64,000 nt of DNA from Glycomyces sp. YM15. Its GTDB lineage: Bacteria; Actinomycetota; Actinomycetes; Mycobacteriales; Micromonosporaceae. The translations under genes were made by a program, and so were the position numbers. A model generated the notes under the pieces. That model ran no database searches. It worked only from the letters and a program-made list of their open reading frames with translations, and had not been told where the DNA came from. This document shows, piece after piece, positions 33,141 to 41,898 of the stretch (positions are counted from its first letter, which is position 1; each line of letters starts with the position of its first letter). The stretch spans positions 1-64,000 of the forward strand of contig NZ_JAERMK010000021.1 in the NCBI RefSeq assembly GCF_016918015.1, written 5' to 3'.

Positions 33141-35201
33141 TTAGGGGACCACCAGGTTCGACGGTTCAGTGACTGTGGCGGCGGCCAGCTGCGGCCATGT
33201 GAGTGCGCCAGCGGCAGCCCATGTGCCGTGCTGGTGGTTGATGGCCGCCCACGTCGGTTCGGCTGCGGCGATGGACGGGTCGGGTGCGGCGGCGATCCGG
33301 CACTGCACTTGCAGAAGCCGGGACTGCTCGGCGGGGCCGCGTCCGGCGTGGCGGATCTCCAGCGGTTCAACCCAGCCCGAGGGAAGGTTGCTGCCCGCAG
33401 GCGTTTCAAGGAGGACGGTCCCGGCGTGCGCAAGCACGGTCTCAAGCGCTTCCGTTTCAGCGAACGTGTCGAGTCGGAACGTGACCGTGAACGTCTTGGA
33501 CGCGTGCACGTCAGCGACGACGACGGGCACGGACCGGCCCGCAACTTCGAACACGCCTTTCCTTGCGGCCCTGACCGTTTCGGACACGTCAGCGACACGC
33601 ACGGTCCGGTTCAGCGACGGGTACTGCGGCCATTTGAGCCACACCCGGTTCACGGTCGGCGCGGGCGTTTCGGTCGTGACCGGTCCGGTTTCGACGTCCC
33701 ACGTCCGGAGGTGAATACGGCCGTGACCGCCGAGACCGGCAGTGCCGCCAGCGCCTTGACCGCCGCCGCCCGCGCCGGGCACCGGGCCGTGCTGCCCGGA
33801 CGCGCCAGTGGCACCACCGATGCCGCCCTGGATTCCGCCGAGCGCGTGCACGCCGGTGACGGCCATGACCGTCAGGAAGTTGTCCGTAGCGGCACCAGGA
33901 GCAACGGTGACCGTTTGCGGCCCGGCGGCCGTGACCTGCCGAGCCCACACGGCGGTGCGGGACGTGGTCGTACTGACACCGGTCGCGGTGAGCCGGTACC
34001 AGGGCCCGCCGGAGGGCGCGGTGTCGAACGCGGCCGAGTTGCCGTTGTCGTGAGCGGTGACTGCGATCAGCCACGCCTCAGCGGGCACCGTCGCGAGCGT
34101 GACCGTGGCCGCAGCGGAAGTCGCCAGGGTGCGCCCGGACGCGGCCACTTGCACGCCAGTGCCGTGAACGAACACGGTGGCGGACGTGTACCGGTCGGTG
34201 ACCGCAGCGGTTGCGGTCCGCGACCCGGTTGATCCTGCGGCCGTGCGGGTCTCGGTCGCGACGGCGTGGGTGGCCCACGTTCCGGCTTGGTTCGTGACTG
34301 CTGTCATCGACGCGGGGAGCGTGTAGGCGCCGTTGCGTTCCCACGTGGTCCACGCGGTGACGAGCAGGCCCGGCCCGGTCGACGTCACGCCGTTGGCGAC
34401 GTGCGATGTCGTGGTGCTGCTGCTCGAACGCAAGGTGGACACCATCGGCCACGCGGCGCGGCCGCCTGGCCCACCGGTCCCGGCCGTACCGGAAGCGCCC
34501 GGACCGCCGTGCCCGGCGGTCGTGCCGGGCGCGGCACCGCCGCCGCCCGCGCCGGTCGCCGATTCGCGAAGGCCGCCGGGCCAGCCCCATTCGGTCCGGT
34601 TGCCGATCGACTGCGGAAAGTTCGCCGAACCGCCAGAGCCGGGATTGCCCGGGTCGGTGACGGATCCGCCTGCGGCTGCGAGCACGATCTGCTCCTCGCC
34701 GCGAATGAACGCCGTTCCGACGCCGGGGGTACCGGCAGCACCGGCTCGGCCGACACGGAGCTTGAGCGTTTCGCCGGGAGTGACGGGAATCGTGGACGAC
34801 GCCCACGCGCCGCCGCCGGCACCGCCGGAAGCGACGATGCCGGTCGCGGCGGACCCGCCGGGGCCGGTGCATTCCACGGTGACTGCGGTGACGCCGGCGG
34901 GGACCTGCCATGGGGTGCCCCAGGTCTGGTCTGTTGACGGCGTGACCTGGTCGTACCAGAGGGCCGCGGTGACGCGGTATTCGTTGGCGACGCCTGGCGT
35001 GTACTCGTAGTCGGTGACGGTGAGCGACCCGGTCGCGGGCACGGCGAGCGCTGTAGCCCCCCGGACGGTGCTCCACGTCGTCGCTCCATTGGGGCGGCGT
35101 TCGAGGCGGACGTGGCCGGTGCCGTGGTCGATCAGGCCCGTCGCGGTCACGGTGACCGCCGCAGTGGCCTGGTCGAACGTAGCGGTGAGGTTCATGGTCA
35201 T
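33141..35201 (-). CDS. minor tail protein with Gly-rich adhesin insert, 686 aa
   Basis: An N-terminal fibronectin-like beta domain (~1-85) leads to a Gly_rich domain pattern (WGTPWQVPAGVTAVTVECTGPGGS...VTPGETLKLRVGRAG). Long glycine-rich stretches (GAGGGGAAPGTTAGHGGPGASGTAGTGGPGG and GASGQHGPVPGAGGGGQGAGG) flank a beta sandwich (~255-440), and a C-terminal distal-tail-like domain follows. Gly-rich stacks resemble polyglycine-II adhesin tips of tail proteins. It overlaps the tape measure stop by four bases. Confidence 0.7.
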   Translation of the reverse strand: MTMNLTATFDQATAAVTVTATGLIDHGTGHVRLERRPNGATTWSTVRGATALAVPATGSLTVTDYEYTPGVANEYRVTAALWYDQVTPSTDQTWGTPWQVPAGVTAVTVECTGPGGSAATGIVASGGAGGGAWASSTIPVTPGETLKLRVGRAGAAGTPGVGTAFIRGEEQIVLAAAGGSVTDPGNPGSGGSANFPQSIGNRTEWGWPGGLRESATGAGGGGAAPGTTAGHGGPGASGTAGTGGPGGRAAWPMVSTLRSSSSTTTSHVANGVTSTGPGLLVTAWTTWERNGAYTLPASMTAVTNQAGTWATHAVATETRTAAGSTGSRTATAAVTDRYTSATVFVHGTGVQVAASGRTLATSAAATVTLATVPAEAWLIAVTAHDNGNSAAFDTAPSGGPWYRLTATGVSTTTSRTAVWARQVTAAGPQTVTVAPGAATDNFLTVMAVTGVHALGGIQGGIGGATGASGQHGPVPGAGGGGQGAGGTAGLGGHGRIHLRTWDVETGPVTTETPAPTVNRVWLKWPQYPSLNRTVRVADVSETVRAARKGVFEVAGRSVPVVVADVHASKTFTVTFRLDTFAETEALETVLAHAGTVLLETPAGSNLPSGWVEPLEIRHAGRGPAEQSRLLQVQCRIAAAPDPSIAAAEPTWAAINHQHGTWAAAGALTWPQLAAATVTEPSNLVVP

Positions 35202-37249
35202 CCGGTGGCTCCTGCGAGGGCACGGCGGCGTACGGCCCGGTTCCGTTCTGAGATTTCGACGCCGACGATGTCGCGAATTTCGCGGTCGCCGAGGCGGACG
35301 GTGACGTCGATCTGGTTGTTGACCTGCTGCTGGCCGCTGCCGCCCAGGCGGTCGAGCGGGTTCACGGACGCGCCCTTAGGCAGGTGGAGCACTTCAGGGC
35401 CCCGCTCGCCGACCATGGCCAGACCCGAGCGGGTGATCGTGCCGCCTTTGGCGAGGTACGGCATCTGTGGGAAGCCGAGCGAGTTGCCGCCGAGGCCGGG
35501 CACCCATGAGGGCACTTCCCAGCGGATCGAACCGAGGCTCGCGTTCCACAAATTCGATACGGCGTTGAACGCCGACTTGAACGGCGACAGCAGGAACGAG
35601 CTCAAACTGGACAGTTTGGACTTGATGTTGCTCGGCAGGTCGCGGAAGAAGTTCAGGATCGAGTCCTTGTGCTTCGCGATGGCGAGGACGGCTAGGCCGA
35701 TCGGTCCGGTCAGGATCGCGAGCAGGAGCGGCCAGTTTTGCTTGACCCACTGGAACGGCACCTGCAGCCACGATGAAACTTTCTCAAATGCGGCTTTTGT
35801 GAAGTTCACGATGGAGTCCCAGTTCGCGAAGATCAACGCCGCCAGGCCCACGACGGCTGCGATCACCCACCCGACCGGGCCCATCGCGAGCACCCACCCG
35901 GCGTCCATACGCGCGCCCTGCAGAAGCGCCTGCGCGCCCATGAGGACCCAGCCCGCGACAACCCGCGCTGCAGTCGTCGTCGCCATCGCCGCCATGCGCA
36001 AACCAGCGAGCGCGAACTGCCCAGCGGCGAACATGACACGGCCCGCGGCCGCTGTCGCTCCGGCGATGATCGAAGCGAACGTCATCGCCCACTTGACCAT
36101 CACGAGGACGGCTTTCACCGCGGCCAGACCGGCAAGGAACTGCATCGCGACCGCGAGCGCACCCAGGAACGTGATCGCGTTCTGGACCGGGCCCGGCAGC
36201 GCGTCGATCGCGGCGACGATCCCGGCGAAGGTCGAGGCGATCAGCGGAAGGATCGTCATCAGGTGCCCGGCGATGTCGCCGAGGACGGACATGATCGCGA
36301 CGATCTGCTGCTGCCCTTCGGCGCTGTGCACCCAAGCGGCGAATTCCGCGGTCAGTGACTCGATCGTGGACAGCAGACCGGAACCGTCAGCGGCCGTGAA
36401 GATCCCGTACAGGGCGGACGTGAGGTTTGACGCGATCGACCACAGGGTCCCCATGACTTCGCGTGCGGTGTGGAACCACGAGAGCGCCTGCCCGGACGCT
36501 GCGATGTCGCTCATCCACTGGCCCCACCGGGCCAAGCCGTCACCGACAGCGTCACCAGCGTCGTCGATGCTGGGGATGAACACGCCGATGAGGTCACCGA
36601 GGCCCTTGAGCCACGTCCCGAAGCCGCGTTCGGCGTTATCGATCGCCTGCGCAGTCCCTTCGAACAGGGCGGTGACACCCCGGACGGACTCGGACTCGTT
36701 GACGAGCGCCATAGCGTACGCGGTCAACTGCCCAAGCTCCCCGGCTACGGAAGCGATCCCGGTCCGGACGGGCCCGCCCAGCTGGGACGCGAACTGGTCC
36801 GCGCCGTGCGACACCGGCCCGAAGAACGCTTCCTGTGCGGTTTCCTGCAAGTTGAAGAACGCGCCGCCGACCGCGCGAGCGGTCGACTGCGCCGCCGGGG
36901 ACAGTTCCTCAATCGCGGCGTTGAACGCGTCAATGTCGCCGGAGACGGCTGCGCCCATGGCTTCACCGACGCCGTCGACGGCCAGCGACAGGGACACGAG
37001 CCCGGCCGCGGCGACACCCGCGACCGCCGGGAGCGCGACGAGCGCGCCCGTTGCAGGCAGGAGCGCTGAAGCGAGCGCGACCGAACCGGACGCGATGAGG
37101 GCGATACCGAGCTGGGAGCCAGACTTGGCGAACGCGGTCGCTTTCCGGTCCAGGACGTCGAGGTCTTTCCCGGCGGACGCCATGCCTTTGTTGAAGCGGC
37201 GCACGTCCATGTCGAGATCGATGAACAGGTCACCGGTCTTCAACGCCAT
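35198..37249 (-). CDS. tape measure protein, 683 aa
   Basis: Typical composition: N-terminal MALKTGDLFIDLDMDVRRFNKGM, long Ala-rich helices, several hydrophobic segments (IALIASGSVALASALL, MGPVGWVIAAVVGLAALIF, LLLAILTGPIGLAVLAI), and a C-terminal GERGPEVLHLPKGASVNP motif found in many TMPs. It sets tail length; 683 residues predicts a tail of roughly 100 nm by the usual 1.5 angstrom per residue rule. No lysozyme or peptidase domain is seen. Confidence 0.9.
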   Translation of the reverse strand: MALKTGDLFIDLDMDVRRFNKGMASAGKDLDVLDRKATAFAKSGSQLGIALIASGSVALASALLPATGALVALPAVAGVAAAGLVSLSLAVDGVGEAMGAAVSGDIDAFNAAIEELSPAAQSTARAVGGAFFNLQETAQEAFFGPVSHGADQFASQLGGPVRTGIASVAGELGQLTAYAMALVNESESVRGVTALFEGTAQAIDNAERGFGTWLKGLGDLIGVFIPSIDDAGDAVGDGLARWGQWMSDIAASGQALSWFHTAREVMGTLWSIASNLTSALYGIFTAADGSGLLSTIESLTAEFAAWVHSAEGQQQIVAIMSVLGDIAGHLMTILPLIASTFAGIVAAIDALPGPVQNAITFLGALAVAMQFLAGLAAVKAVLVMVKWAMTFASIIAGATAAAGRVMFAAGQFALAGLRMAAMATTTAARVVAGWVLMGAQALLQGARMDAGWVLAMGPVGWVIAAVVGLAALIFANWDSIVNFTKAAFEKVSSWLQVPFQWVKQNWPLLLAILTGPIGLAVLAIAKHKDSILNFFRDLPSNIKSKLSSLSSFLLSPFKSAFNAVSNLWNASLGSIRWEVPSWVPGLGGNSLGFPQMPYLAKGGTITRSGLAMVGERGPEVLHLPKGASVNPLDRLGGSGQQQVNNQIDVTVRLGDREIRDIVGVEISERNRAVRRRALAGATG

Positions 37250-37262
37250 ACGGATTCACCTT

Positions 37263-37679
37263 CTATGCAGTTGTGGGGGAGGGGGGCCGGGGCGGGCGGG
37301 CCGCCCCGGCTTCCGCTGGGGTCCGGAACGTCGACCGGGACTTCTTCGCAGCGTCGTGCTCGGCGGTGAGGATCGCGTTGATTCGTGACCCTTCCGCAGC
37401 GAGCAGGCCCGTGATGCGGACCCGCAGCCACCGCCACGACCTCGTCGCGAGCACGGACGGGTCCGCTTCCAAGTCGATGCCGTAACAGTCGGCGAGGTCC
37501 GCTTCGATCAGTGCCCAGTGGCGGAGGAGGTCGGACCAGGAGACGGAGCGCCCGACGCCGCGGGCCGGCGCGGCCGCCGCTTCCGGTTCGGGGCCTTCGT
37601 AGTACTCCCAGAGCCCGGTCGCGGCGTCGAACTCGCCCCTGCCTTCAGGTTCGAGACGGGCGCCGCTACCGCTTTTCCC
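37263..37679 (-). CDS. tail assembly chaperone, frameshift extension (gpT-like)
   Basis: This frame has no good start of its own. It is read after a -1 shift at GGGAAAA (37673-37679), joining at SGSGARLEPEGRGEFDAATGLWEYYEG and continuing through SWSDLLRHWALIEADLADCYGIDLEADPSVLATRSWRWLRVRITGLL. The fusion would be about 257 residues. Its place between tail tube and tape measure genes is the conserved position of the lambda G/GT pair. Confidence 0.8.
   Translation of the reverse strand, partial: GKSGSGARLEPEGRGEFDAATGLWEYYEGPEPEAAAAPARGVGRSVSWSDLLRHWALIEADLADCYGIDLEADPSVLATRSWRWLRVRITGLLAAEGSRINAILTAEHDAAKKSRSTFRTPAEAGAARPPRPPSPTTA
37264..37275 (-). promoter_or_regulatory. late-operon motif before the tape measure gene
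   Basis: CACAACTGCATA followed by AGAAGG, 15 bases from ATG 37249. Confidence 0.7.
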
Positions 37680-38035
37680 TCCCACACCCGCTGCGCTGCA
37701 TCCCGGTCGAACGCGATCCACACGATCGCCGTCAGCGCGGCGTGCTTCACGGCTTCGATCGAGACACCGTCGTCTTCCATCGCTTCGAGGGCAGGCCCGA
37801 GCACGTCGCGGTACAGGTCGAGTTCAGCGGCGTCGTCCAGGACCTCCTTGTCGAACTCGATCTCGCCGGAGTCCTTCAGCGCTTTCGACTGGGCGGCCAT
37901 GAGCTCCTGCATGAACGCCTGGACTCGCAGACCGACCCCGGCAGGCGGGGAAGCGATCGTGTACACAGTCCCGGCGATCGGGAGCTTCAGGTCCGAGCCG
38001 CGGTCAAGTTCAGCGAAGTCCTTGAACTCGCTCAT
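37508..38035 (-). CDS. tail assembly chaperone (gpG-like), 175 aa
   Basis: The unshifted product. Residues 1-120 look structured (FKDFAELDRGSDLKLPIAGTVYTIASPPAGVGLRVQAFMQELM...VWIAFDRDAAQRVWEGK). After the slippery site at codons 119-121 the tail becomes a low-complexity Pro/Arg/Ser sequence. It chaperones tape measure assembly. Confidence 0.8.
   Translation of the reverse strand: MSEFKDFAELDRGSDLKLPIAGTVYTIASPPAGVGLRVQAFMQELMAAQSKALKDSGEIEFDKEVLDDAAELDLYRDVLGPALEAMEDDGVSIEAVKHAALTAIVWIAFDRDAAQRVWEGKAVAAPVSNLKAGASSTPRPGSGSTTKAPNRKRRPRRPAASGAPSPGPTSSATGH
37673..37679 (-). other. programmed -1 frameshift site G-GGA-AAA
   Basis: The minus strand reads GAG-GGA-AAA-GCG in frame 0. The heptamer GGGAAAA fits X-XXY-YYZ, and slipping back one base opens exactly the frame that encodes the gpT-like extension. 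Confidence 0.8.
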
Positions 38036-38511
38036 TACGGCGTCACCGGCGCAGTCGGGTTCGTGATGGCCACGAGCGGGCCGTTACCGGTGAGGGTCAC
38101 GGTCACCCGGTCGGGGTTGGTGTGCTCCCCGCCTTCGGGCTCCCACGTGACGAGCGCTTCGCCTTCCCAAGCGTCGTCAACGGCGCCGTTCCGGTCGAAG
38201 TAGCGGATCGGGACGAGCGAACCCGCCCCGAACGCCATCGCGGAGTTCCGCAGGTGACGGTGTACCGAGTTGTAAGCGCCCGTGGCGGCGTCGACGCGGT
38301 GCGAGATGACGACTTCAGCCGACCAGGCGAGGCCGGTGCGGACGTTGCCGACCCAGCCGTCGTGCTCGTACAGGGAGTCGTCCTCGTGCGTCGGCTCGAT
38401 CGTGGGGGAGAACTCGCGGACGCCGAGCAGACGCGACCACGTGGGGGTTTCGGCAGTGCCGGTGTTGACTTCGATGGCGTAGCGGCGCGCGAGCGCGGTC
38501 ACTTCAGACAT
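38035..38511 (-). CDS. major tail tube protein, 158 aa
   Basis: A single beta-barrel-type domain (RYAIEVNTGTAETPTWSRLLGVREFSPTIEPTHEDDSLYEHDGWVGNVRTGLAWSAEVVISHR...) matching actinophage tail tube proteins. The next gene's ATG overlaps its stop. Two late motifs precede it, in keeping with high expression of a major virion protein. Confidence 0.8.
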   Translation of the reverse strand: MSEVTALARRYAIEVNTGTAETPTWSRLLGVREFSPTIEPTHEDDSLYEHDGWVGNVRTGLAWSAEVVISHRVDAATGAYNSVHRHLRNSAMAFGAGSLVPIRYFDRNGAVDDAWEGEALVTWEPEGGEHTNPDRVTVTLTGNGPLVAITNPTAPVTP

Positions 38512-38523
38512 GCGTCGTTCCTT

Positions 38524-38547
38524 TATTCAGTTGTGTATGCGGTTGTC
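38524..38547 (-). promoter_or_regulatory. two abutting late-operon motifs before the tail tube gene
   Basis: On the minus strand GACAACCGCATA (38536-38547) directly abuts CACAACTGAATA (38524-38535), which is followed by AAGGAACG. The proximal copy is 13 bases from ATG 38511. Confidence 0.7.
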
Positions 38548-38577
38548 GCAGTGCAAGTTCGGGGCGAACTGGGCCTG

Positions 38578-39012
38578 TTAGCGGTCTGCGGTTGCGGGTG
38601 TGGGGCGAACGAGGAGGACTTGGTAGTTGTCGGTCACGTGGTACCGCCAGTTCTCGTCCGTGCCGAGCGGCAGCGGCCCCGATTCGTGGATGACGCCGGA
38701 GACGGCGTAGCCGCCGATGGTGACGCGCTCCAGGAACGACAGCCGGTCCCGGATTTCGTCAGCAACTTCCTCGCACGAGGCGAGGTCGTGCGGGAGGCCG
38801 CGGACACGCACCTGGACGCGGACCGTCTCGTCCCCCTGCCCGTCCGAGACGAACCCGTACACGCGCAGCGCGACCGCCCGGTCCGGTTCGGCCGGGAGGT
38901 CACCGGCGGCAATGCCGATTTCGCTGTCCTGGTAGACGCCGTGAGGCCGCCACACGCAGGCGGTGGTGGCCGCGAGGTCGTCGGCGAGACCGGTGATGAG
39001 GGCAGGGAACAA
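38578..39012 (-). CDS. tail terminator-like protein, 144 aa
   Basis: The start is TTG 39012, with GGAGGTCCC directly upstream. The sequence (FPALITGLADDLAATTACVWRPHGVYQDSEIGIAAGDLPAEPDRAVALRVYGF...VQVRVRGLPHD...VLLVRPTP) fits the minor-capsid/tail-terminator group that caps the tail where it meets the head. Confidence 0.65.
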   Translation of the reverse strand: MFPALITGLADDLAATTACVWRPHGVYQDSEIGIAAGDLPAEPDRAVALRVYGFVSDGQGDETVRVQVRVRGLPHDLASCEEVADEIRDRLSFLERVTIGGYAVSGVIHESGPLPLGTDENWRYHVTDNYQVLLVRPTPATADR

Positions 39013-39040
39013 GGGACCTCCAAGGTTGGGGGAGTGGGTG

Positions 39041-39394
39041 TTAGCCGCCGAGCATTCGGCGCAGCGGTTCCGCGGCCGCCCGCAGCATCGGGCCCTGTTC
39101 GGCGTGCGCGGCGTTCTCGAGGAACTTCGCTTCGCCACCGCCGGGATGCTCGAGCGTGAGGTCTTCATGCTGGACCGCGGCATAGTCAGTGCCGAACGCG
39201 ACGGCAGCGGCGCGGCCGCCGTTCTCGGCCGAGACGGTGCCGGTCTCGGCGAGCTCGTTCGTGTCGCGGGGAACACGGTCGAGCGCGCCGTCCAGGAGAA
39301 CGTCCGCAGCGGCCGTGTTGCCTTCGCCCGCTTTCGCGTGCACAAGCTTCGCGACCGCGCGGCCGTTCCACGTCTTTCGCACTCGGGATGCCAT
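39041..39394 (-). CDS. HK97 gp10-like head-tail protein, 117 aa
   Basis: Small basic protein (MASRVRKTWNGRAVAKLVHAKAGEGNTAAADVLLDGAL...NGGRAAAVAFGTDYAAVQHEDLTLEHPGGGEAKFLENA) with the GTDYAxxQHE and PGGGEAKFLE blocks of this family. It starts inside the previous stop (TGATG). Confidence 0.75.
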   Translation of the reverse strand: MASRVRKTWNGRAVAKLVHAKAGEGNTAAADVLLDGALDRVPRDTNELAETGTVSAENGGRAAAVAFGTDYAAVQHEDLTLEHPGGGEAKFLENAAHAEQGPMLRAAAEPLRRMLGG

Positions 39395-39717
39395 CAGGTG
39401 CACCCGATTTCCCAATGGTTCAGGCCGTCCGCGAGGCCGCCCGTGTCACGCCTGAGAACCGTTTGCACGGTCCCGGTCGTGCCGTCAGGGAACGTGATCC
39501 GGGAAGCGACCCGGAGGCCGTCGATGGCTTCCACCGGGAGGATTACCGTGGCCGTCACCGTGATTTCGGAACCGTCGGCGCGTTTGACGAGCCGGTTGCC
39601 GCGGTCAACGAACCCGCGGACGGCGACAGCCGGACCGAACACGGGCCCGGTCCCACCGGAACCCAGATACGGGTGGACGGTCACTTGGTGGCGGCCGAGC
39701 GCTGAAGGGAACAGCAT
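39394..39717 (-). CDS. head closure / stopper protein, 107 aa
   Basis: A beta-rich small protein (VTVHPYLGSGGTGPVFGPAVAVRGFVDRGNRLVKRADGSEITVTATVILP...) typical of head-closure proteins. ATG 39717 is chosen; the open frame to 39768 has shadow sequence. Confidence 0.65.
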   Translation of the reverse strand: MLFPSALGRHQVTVHPYLGSGGTGPVFGPAVAVRGFVDRGNRLVKRADGSEITVTATVILPVEAIDGLRVASRITFPDGTTGTVQTVLRRDTGGLADGLNHWEIGCT

Positions 39718-39727
39718 GCGCGGCCGC

Positions 39728-40102
39728 CTATCCGATGACGTGCGGCTGGCTGCCGGCCAGGCCCGCATCGTGCAGGATCCGCAGCGCTTCGGCAGCGAGC
39801 GCGGTCGTGTCGCCGCGTTTGACGCGCACGGACCCGACAGCGACTTCGGTGCCCGTGGCGGCGCCGGTCGTGTCGCCCAGGTCGAGCAGGTACGCCGCGT
39901 GTGCGCACACGGCTTCCTGCAGGGCCTCGGTCACGTCCGGGTCGAGCGGCTGCCCGTCTGCGCCAGTGTCATACCGGGCGGTGACGGTCGCCGAGCGGAC
40001 GGCGCTGCCCGCTGCGGTCAGCGCCCGGCCGAGCCCCGGCGGGGCAGAGTCGAGCTCTGCCCACGCCAGGTAGTCCGCCGGGGTAGCCCAGACGACCGTC
40101 AT
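39728..40102 (-). CDS. head-tail connector (adaptor), 124 aa
   Basis: Helical adaptor pattern (ATPADYLAWAELDSAPPGLGRALTAAGSAVRSAT..., LQEAVCAHAAYLLDLGD), followed by an SVRVKRGDTTALAAEALRIL tail. It binds below the portal in siphoviruses. Its ATG overlaps the capsid gene stop. Confidence 0.7.
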   Translation of the reverse strand: MTVVWATPADYLAWAELDSAPPGLGRALTAAGSAVRSATVTARYDTGADGQPLDPDVTEALQEAVCAHAAYLLDLGDTTGAATGTEVAVGSVRVKRGDTTALAAEALRILHDAGLAGSQPHVIG

Positions 40103-41010
40103 CAGGCGGCCGGAACGATCTTGACCGCGCGGGCCGCGTCGAGGACCTTGACGCCGTACAGGCAGTCGATGGAGATCCTGTCTTCCTTGCGGTCCATGTC
40201 GTAGCCGTAGACGACACGAATGGACAGCCCGTTGTAGTTCTCCACGGCGGCGTTCTGCGCGCCGCGCGGCAGGTCCAGCGGGCGGCAGACCAGAGCGGCG
40301 GCGGTGCGGTGGAACGCGAGCGCCTGGTCCGGAGTCTCGTTCTGCGACATGAACGTGTCGAAACCGCTGGCGCGGCCGATGGACGCTTCACGCAGGCCTT
40401 CAGTCGAACCGGCGCGGTCAGCGGAACGCCAGGTGCGCTCGGCCGCCCACGCGGCCTTGATGTTCCGGCCGGCGATGACACGCCGGTCGGTGAACGGGAC
40501 CTTCGCGCCGTCGAGGGCCGCGGCAGCCTGCACGAGGACGCGCGAGTCGGAGGCGGGGAAGACGCCGTTGTAGCCGTTGTAGTCCTCACCTTCGACGTTC
40601 GCGGCGACGCCGCCGACGGTCGCGGTCACGGAAGTGTTCAGCGCGGCGATGATGTCGCGGTCGACCTTCTGAATGATCGCTTCCATTGCCGGGGTGAGGA
40701 ACTGGGCGTCGAAGTCGGTGATTTCGAGCGACATTTCCTCCGCGGTGACCGCGAAGCTGACGTCGGCGAGGTGGTCGAGGGTCACGTCGACGAAACCCTC
40801 GTTCGCGTCCTGCATCTGGACGCCGTTCTCGCGGTCGAACTCGTTCGCCTGGAACACGGCGGGCTTGCGGACGCGGACGGTCGCGCCGGTGCCGGAAGCG
40901 AAGTCGTTCTCGAAGTCGCGGTGGACGAGCTGCGCGGCGACCGCGGTCTCGTACAGGTTCGCGAGCGCCTGACGGGCGATGGTCTGCGCAGTGAGCAGGG
41001 TGTTAGGCAT
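40102..41010 (-). CDS. major capsid protein, 302 aa
   Basis: HK97-fold coat protein by context and sequence: N-terminal helix (LLTAQTIARQALANLYETAVAAQLVHRDFENDF), P-domain strands (TGATVRVRKPAVFQANEFD), spine helix (LTPAMEAIIQKVDRDIIAALNTSV) and A-domain (VRVVYGYDMDRKEDRISIDCLYGVKVLDAARAVKIVPA). It is closest in style to P22-coat-like proteins of actinophages. It follows the scaffold gene and two late motifs. Confidence 0.85.
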   Translation of the reverse strand: MPNTLLTAQTIARQALANLYETAVAAQLVHRDFENDFASGTGATVRVRKPAVFQANEFDRENGVQMQDANEGFVDVTLDHLADVSFAVTAEEMSLEITDFDAQFLTPAMEAIIQKVDRDIIAALNTSVTATVGGVAANVEGEDYNGYNGVFPASDSRVLVQAAAALDGAKVPFTDRRVIAGRNIKAAWAAERTWRSADRAGSTEGLREASIGRASGFDTFMSQNETPDQALAFHRTAAALVCRPLDLPRGAQNAAVENYNGLSIRVVYGYDMDRKEDRISIDCLYGVKVLDAARAVKIVPAA

Positions 41011-41035
41011 ATGTAGTTGTCCTTATTGAGTTGTG
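41010..41035 (-). promoter_or_regulatory. two late-operon motifs before the capsid gene
   Basis: CACAACTCAATA (41024-41035) with AAGGA after it, and GACAACTACATA (41010-41021) whose final A is the first base of the capsid ATG. Confidence 0.7.
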
Positions 41036-41118
41036 AAGCAGTGCACGTTCAAGGAAAACGGGCTTTCCTTGAATACGGTGTGGTCGTATTCAGGTTGGAT
41101 TGAATCCGGGTCGCGGCG

Positions 41119-41529
41119 TTACAGCTTGCGGCGGGCGGCGCGAGCTTCGCGGAGCTCGTCGACGCTCATCTGGTCGGCGCGTTTCGCCGGTTCGGCCGTG
41201 CCGGTCACGTCAGGCCCGGACTGGACCGGGACCTGCGCGGCCTGGCCGGTGGTGAACCGGGGGTCGGTGGCCGCTTCGCCGATGAGCGCGGCCAGGTCGC
41301 TCTGGTACGACTCGGTGGCGTGGTCGAGGCCGTTCACGCGGTCCATGAACGACCGCGAGTCGAGCAGGGCCGCCGCGTCGAGACCGGCATTCCCGGCGTT
41401 CTTGTACACGGCCAGTTCAACATCGCGGGCGCGCAGAGCCGATTCGGCTTTCGCGAGCGCGTCAGCGGCCGACAGCGCCGAGGTGGGCGGGGTAGCGGGG
41501 CCGGGCGCGGGCGGAGTGGGGTCGCTCAA
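41119..41529 (-). CDS. scaffolding-like protein, 136 aa
   Basis: A Pro-rich N-terminus, a coiled central region (SAADALAKAESALRARDVELAVYKNAGNAGLDAAALLDSRSFMDRVNGLD) and a basic C-terminus (MSVDELREARAARRKL) that would contact the coat. TTG 41529 with GGAGAG upstream is the likely start. Confidence 0.75.
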   Translation of the reverse strand: MSDPTPPAPGPATPPTSALSAADALAKAESALRARDVELAVYKNAGNAGLDAAALLDSRSFMDRVNGLDHATESYQSDLAALIGEAATDPRFTTGQAAQVPVQSGPDVTGTAEPAKRADQMSVDELREARAARRKL

Positions 41530-41628
41530 CGGTGCTCTCCTGTTCTCGAGGTAGACGTAAGGCCAGGACCGTGAACGGGCCTGGCCTTACGAAAGCGTGT
41601 GTTCAGTTGATGGCGTTCGGCGGCAGTG

Positions 41629-41898
41629 TCACTCGCCGTTGGTACGCGCCTGGTACTCGTTGCTGTACTTTGTGCGGATCGCGGCGAGCGCTTCGTCCAG
41701 TTCAGCGCGGACTGTCTCGGGCACGATCAGGTCGTGCGGTTCACCGTCCGCGACACTGTCAGGGTCGGCCGGGTACGTGCCCGCGTACTTGTCGAGCCAC
41801 GCCCGCGTCGCTGCGTCCATGTCACGCAGCATCGCGATGCGCTCCGGCGACGGGCGCTGGGCAGGTTCGGTTCCAGCCGTTGGGGATCGGTCAGTCAT
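41629..41898 (-). CDS. 89-residue partner of the second MuF protein
   Basis: Acidic helical protein (PSPERIAMLRDMDAATRAWLDKYAGTYPADPDSVADGEPHDLIVPETVRAELDEALAAIRTKYSNEYQAR). It is the same length as, and alignable with, the product of 44759-45028. Its ATG lies inside the last codons of the MuF gene, so it is translationally coupled to it. A cognate chaperone or immunity role is an inference from this pairing. Confidence 0.65.
   Translation of the reverse strand: MTDRSPTAGTEPAQRPSPERIAMLRDMDAATRAWLDKYAGTYPADPDSVADGEPHDLIVPETVRAELDEALAAIRTKYSNEYQARTNGE

Noticed and set aside
32013-37388. Long rightward frames (739 and 758 codons)
   Set aside because: They mirror the tail and tape measure genes; the opposite strand has recognisable proteins, ribosome sites and operon overlaps.
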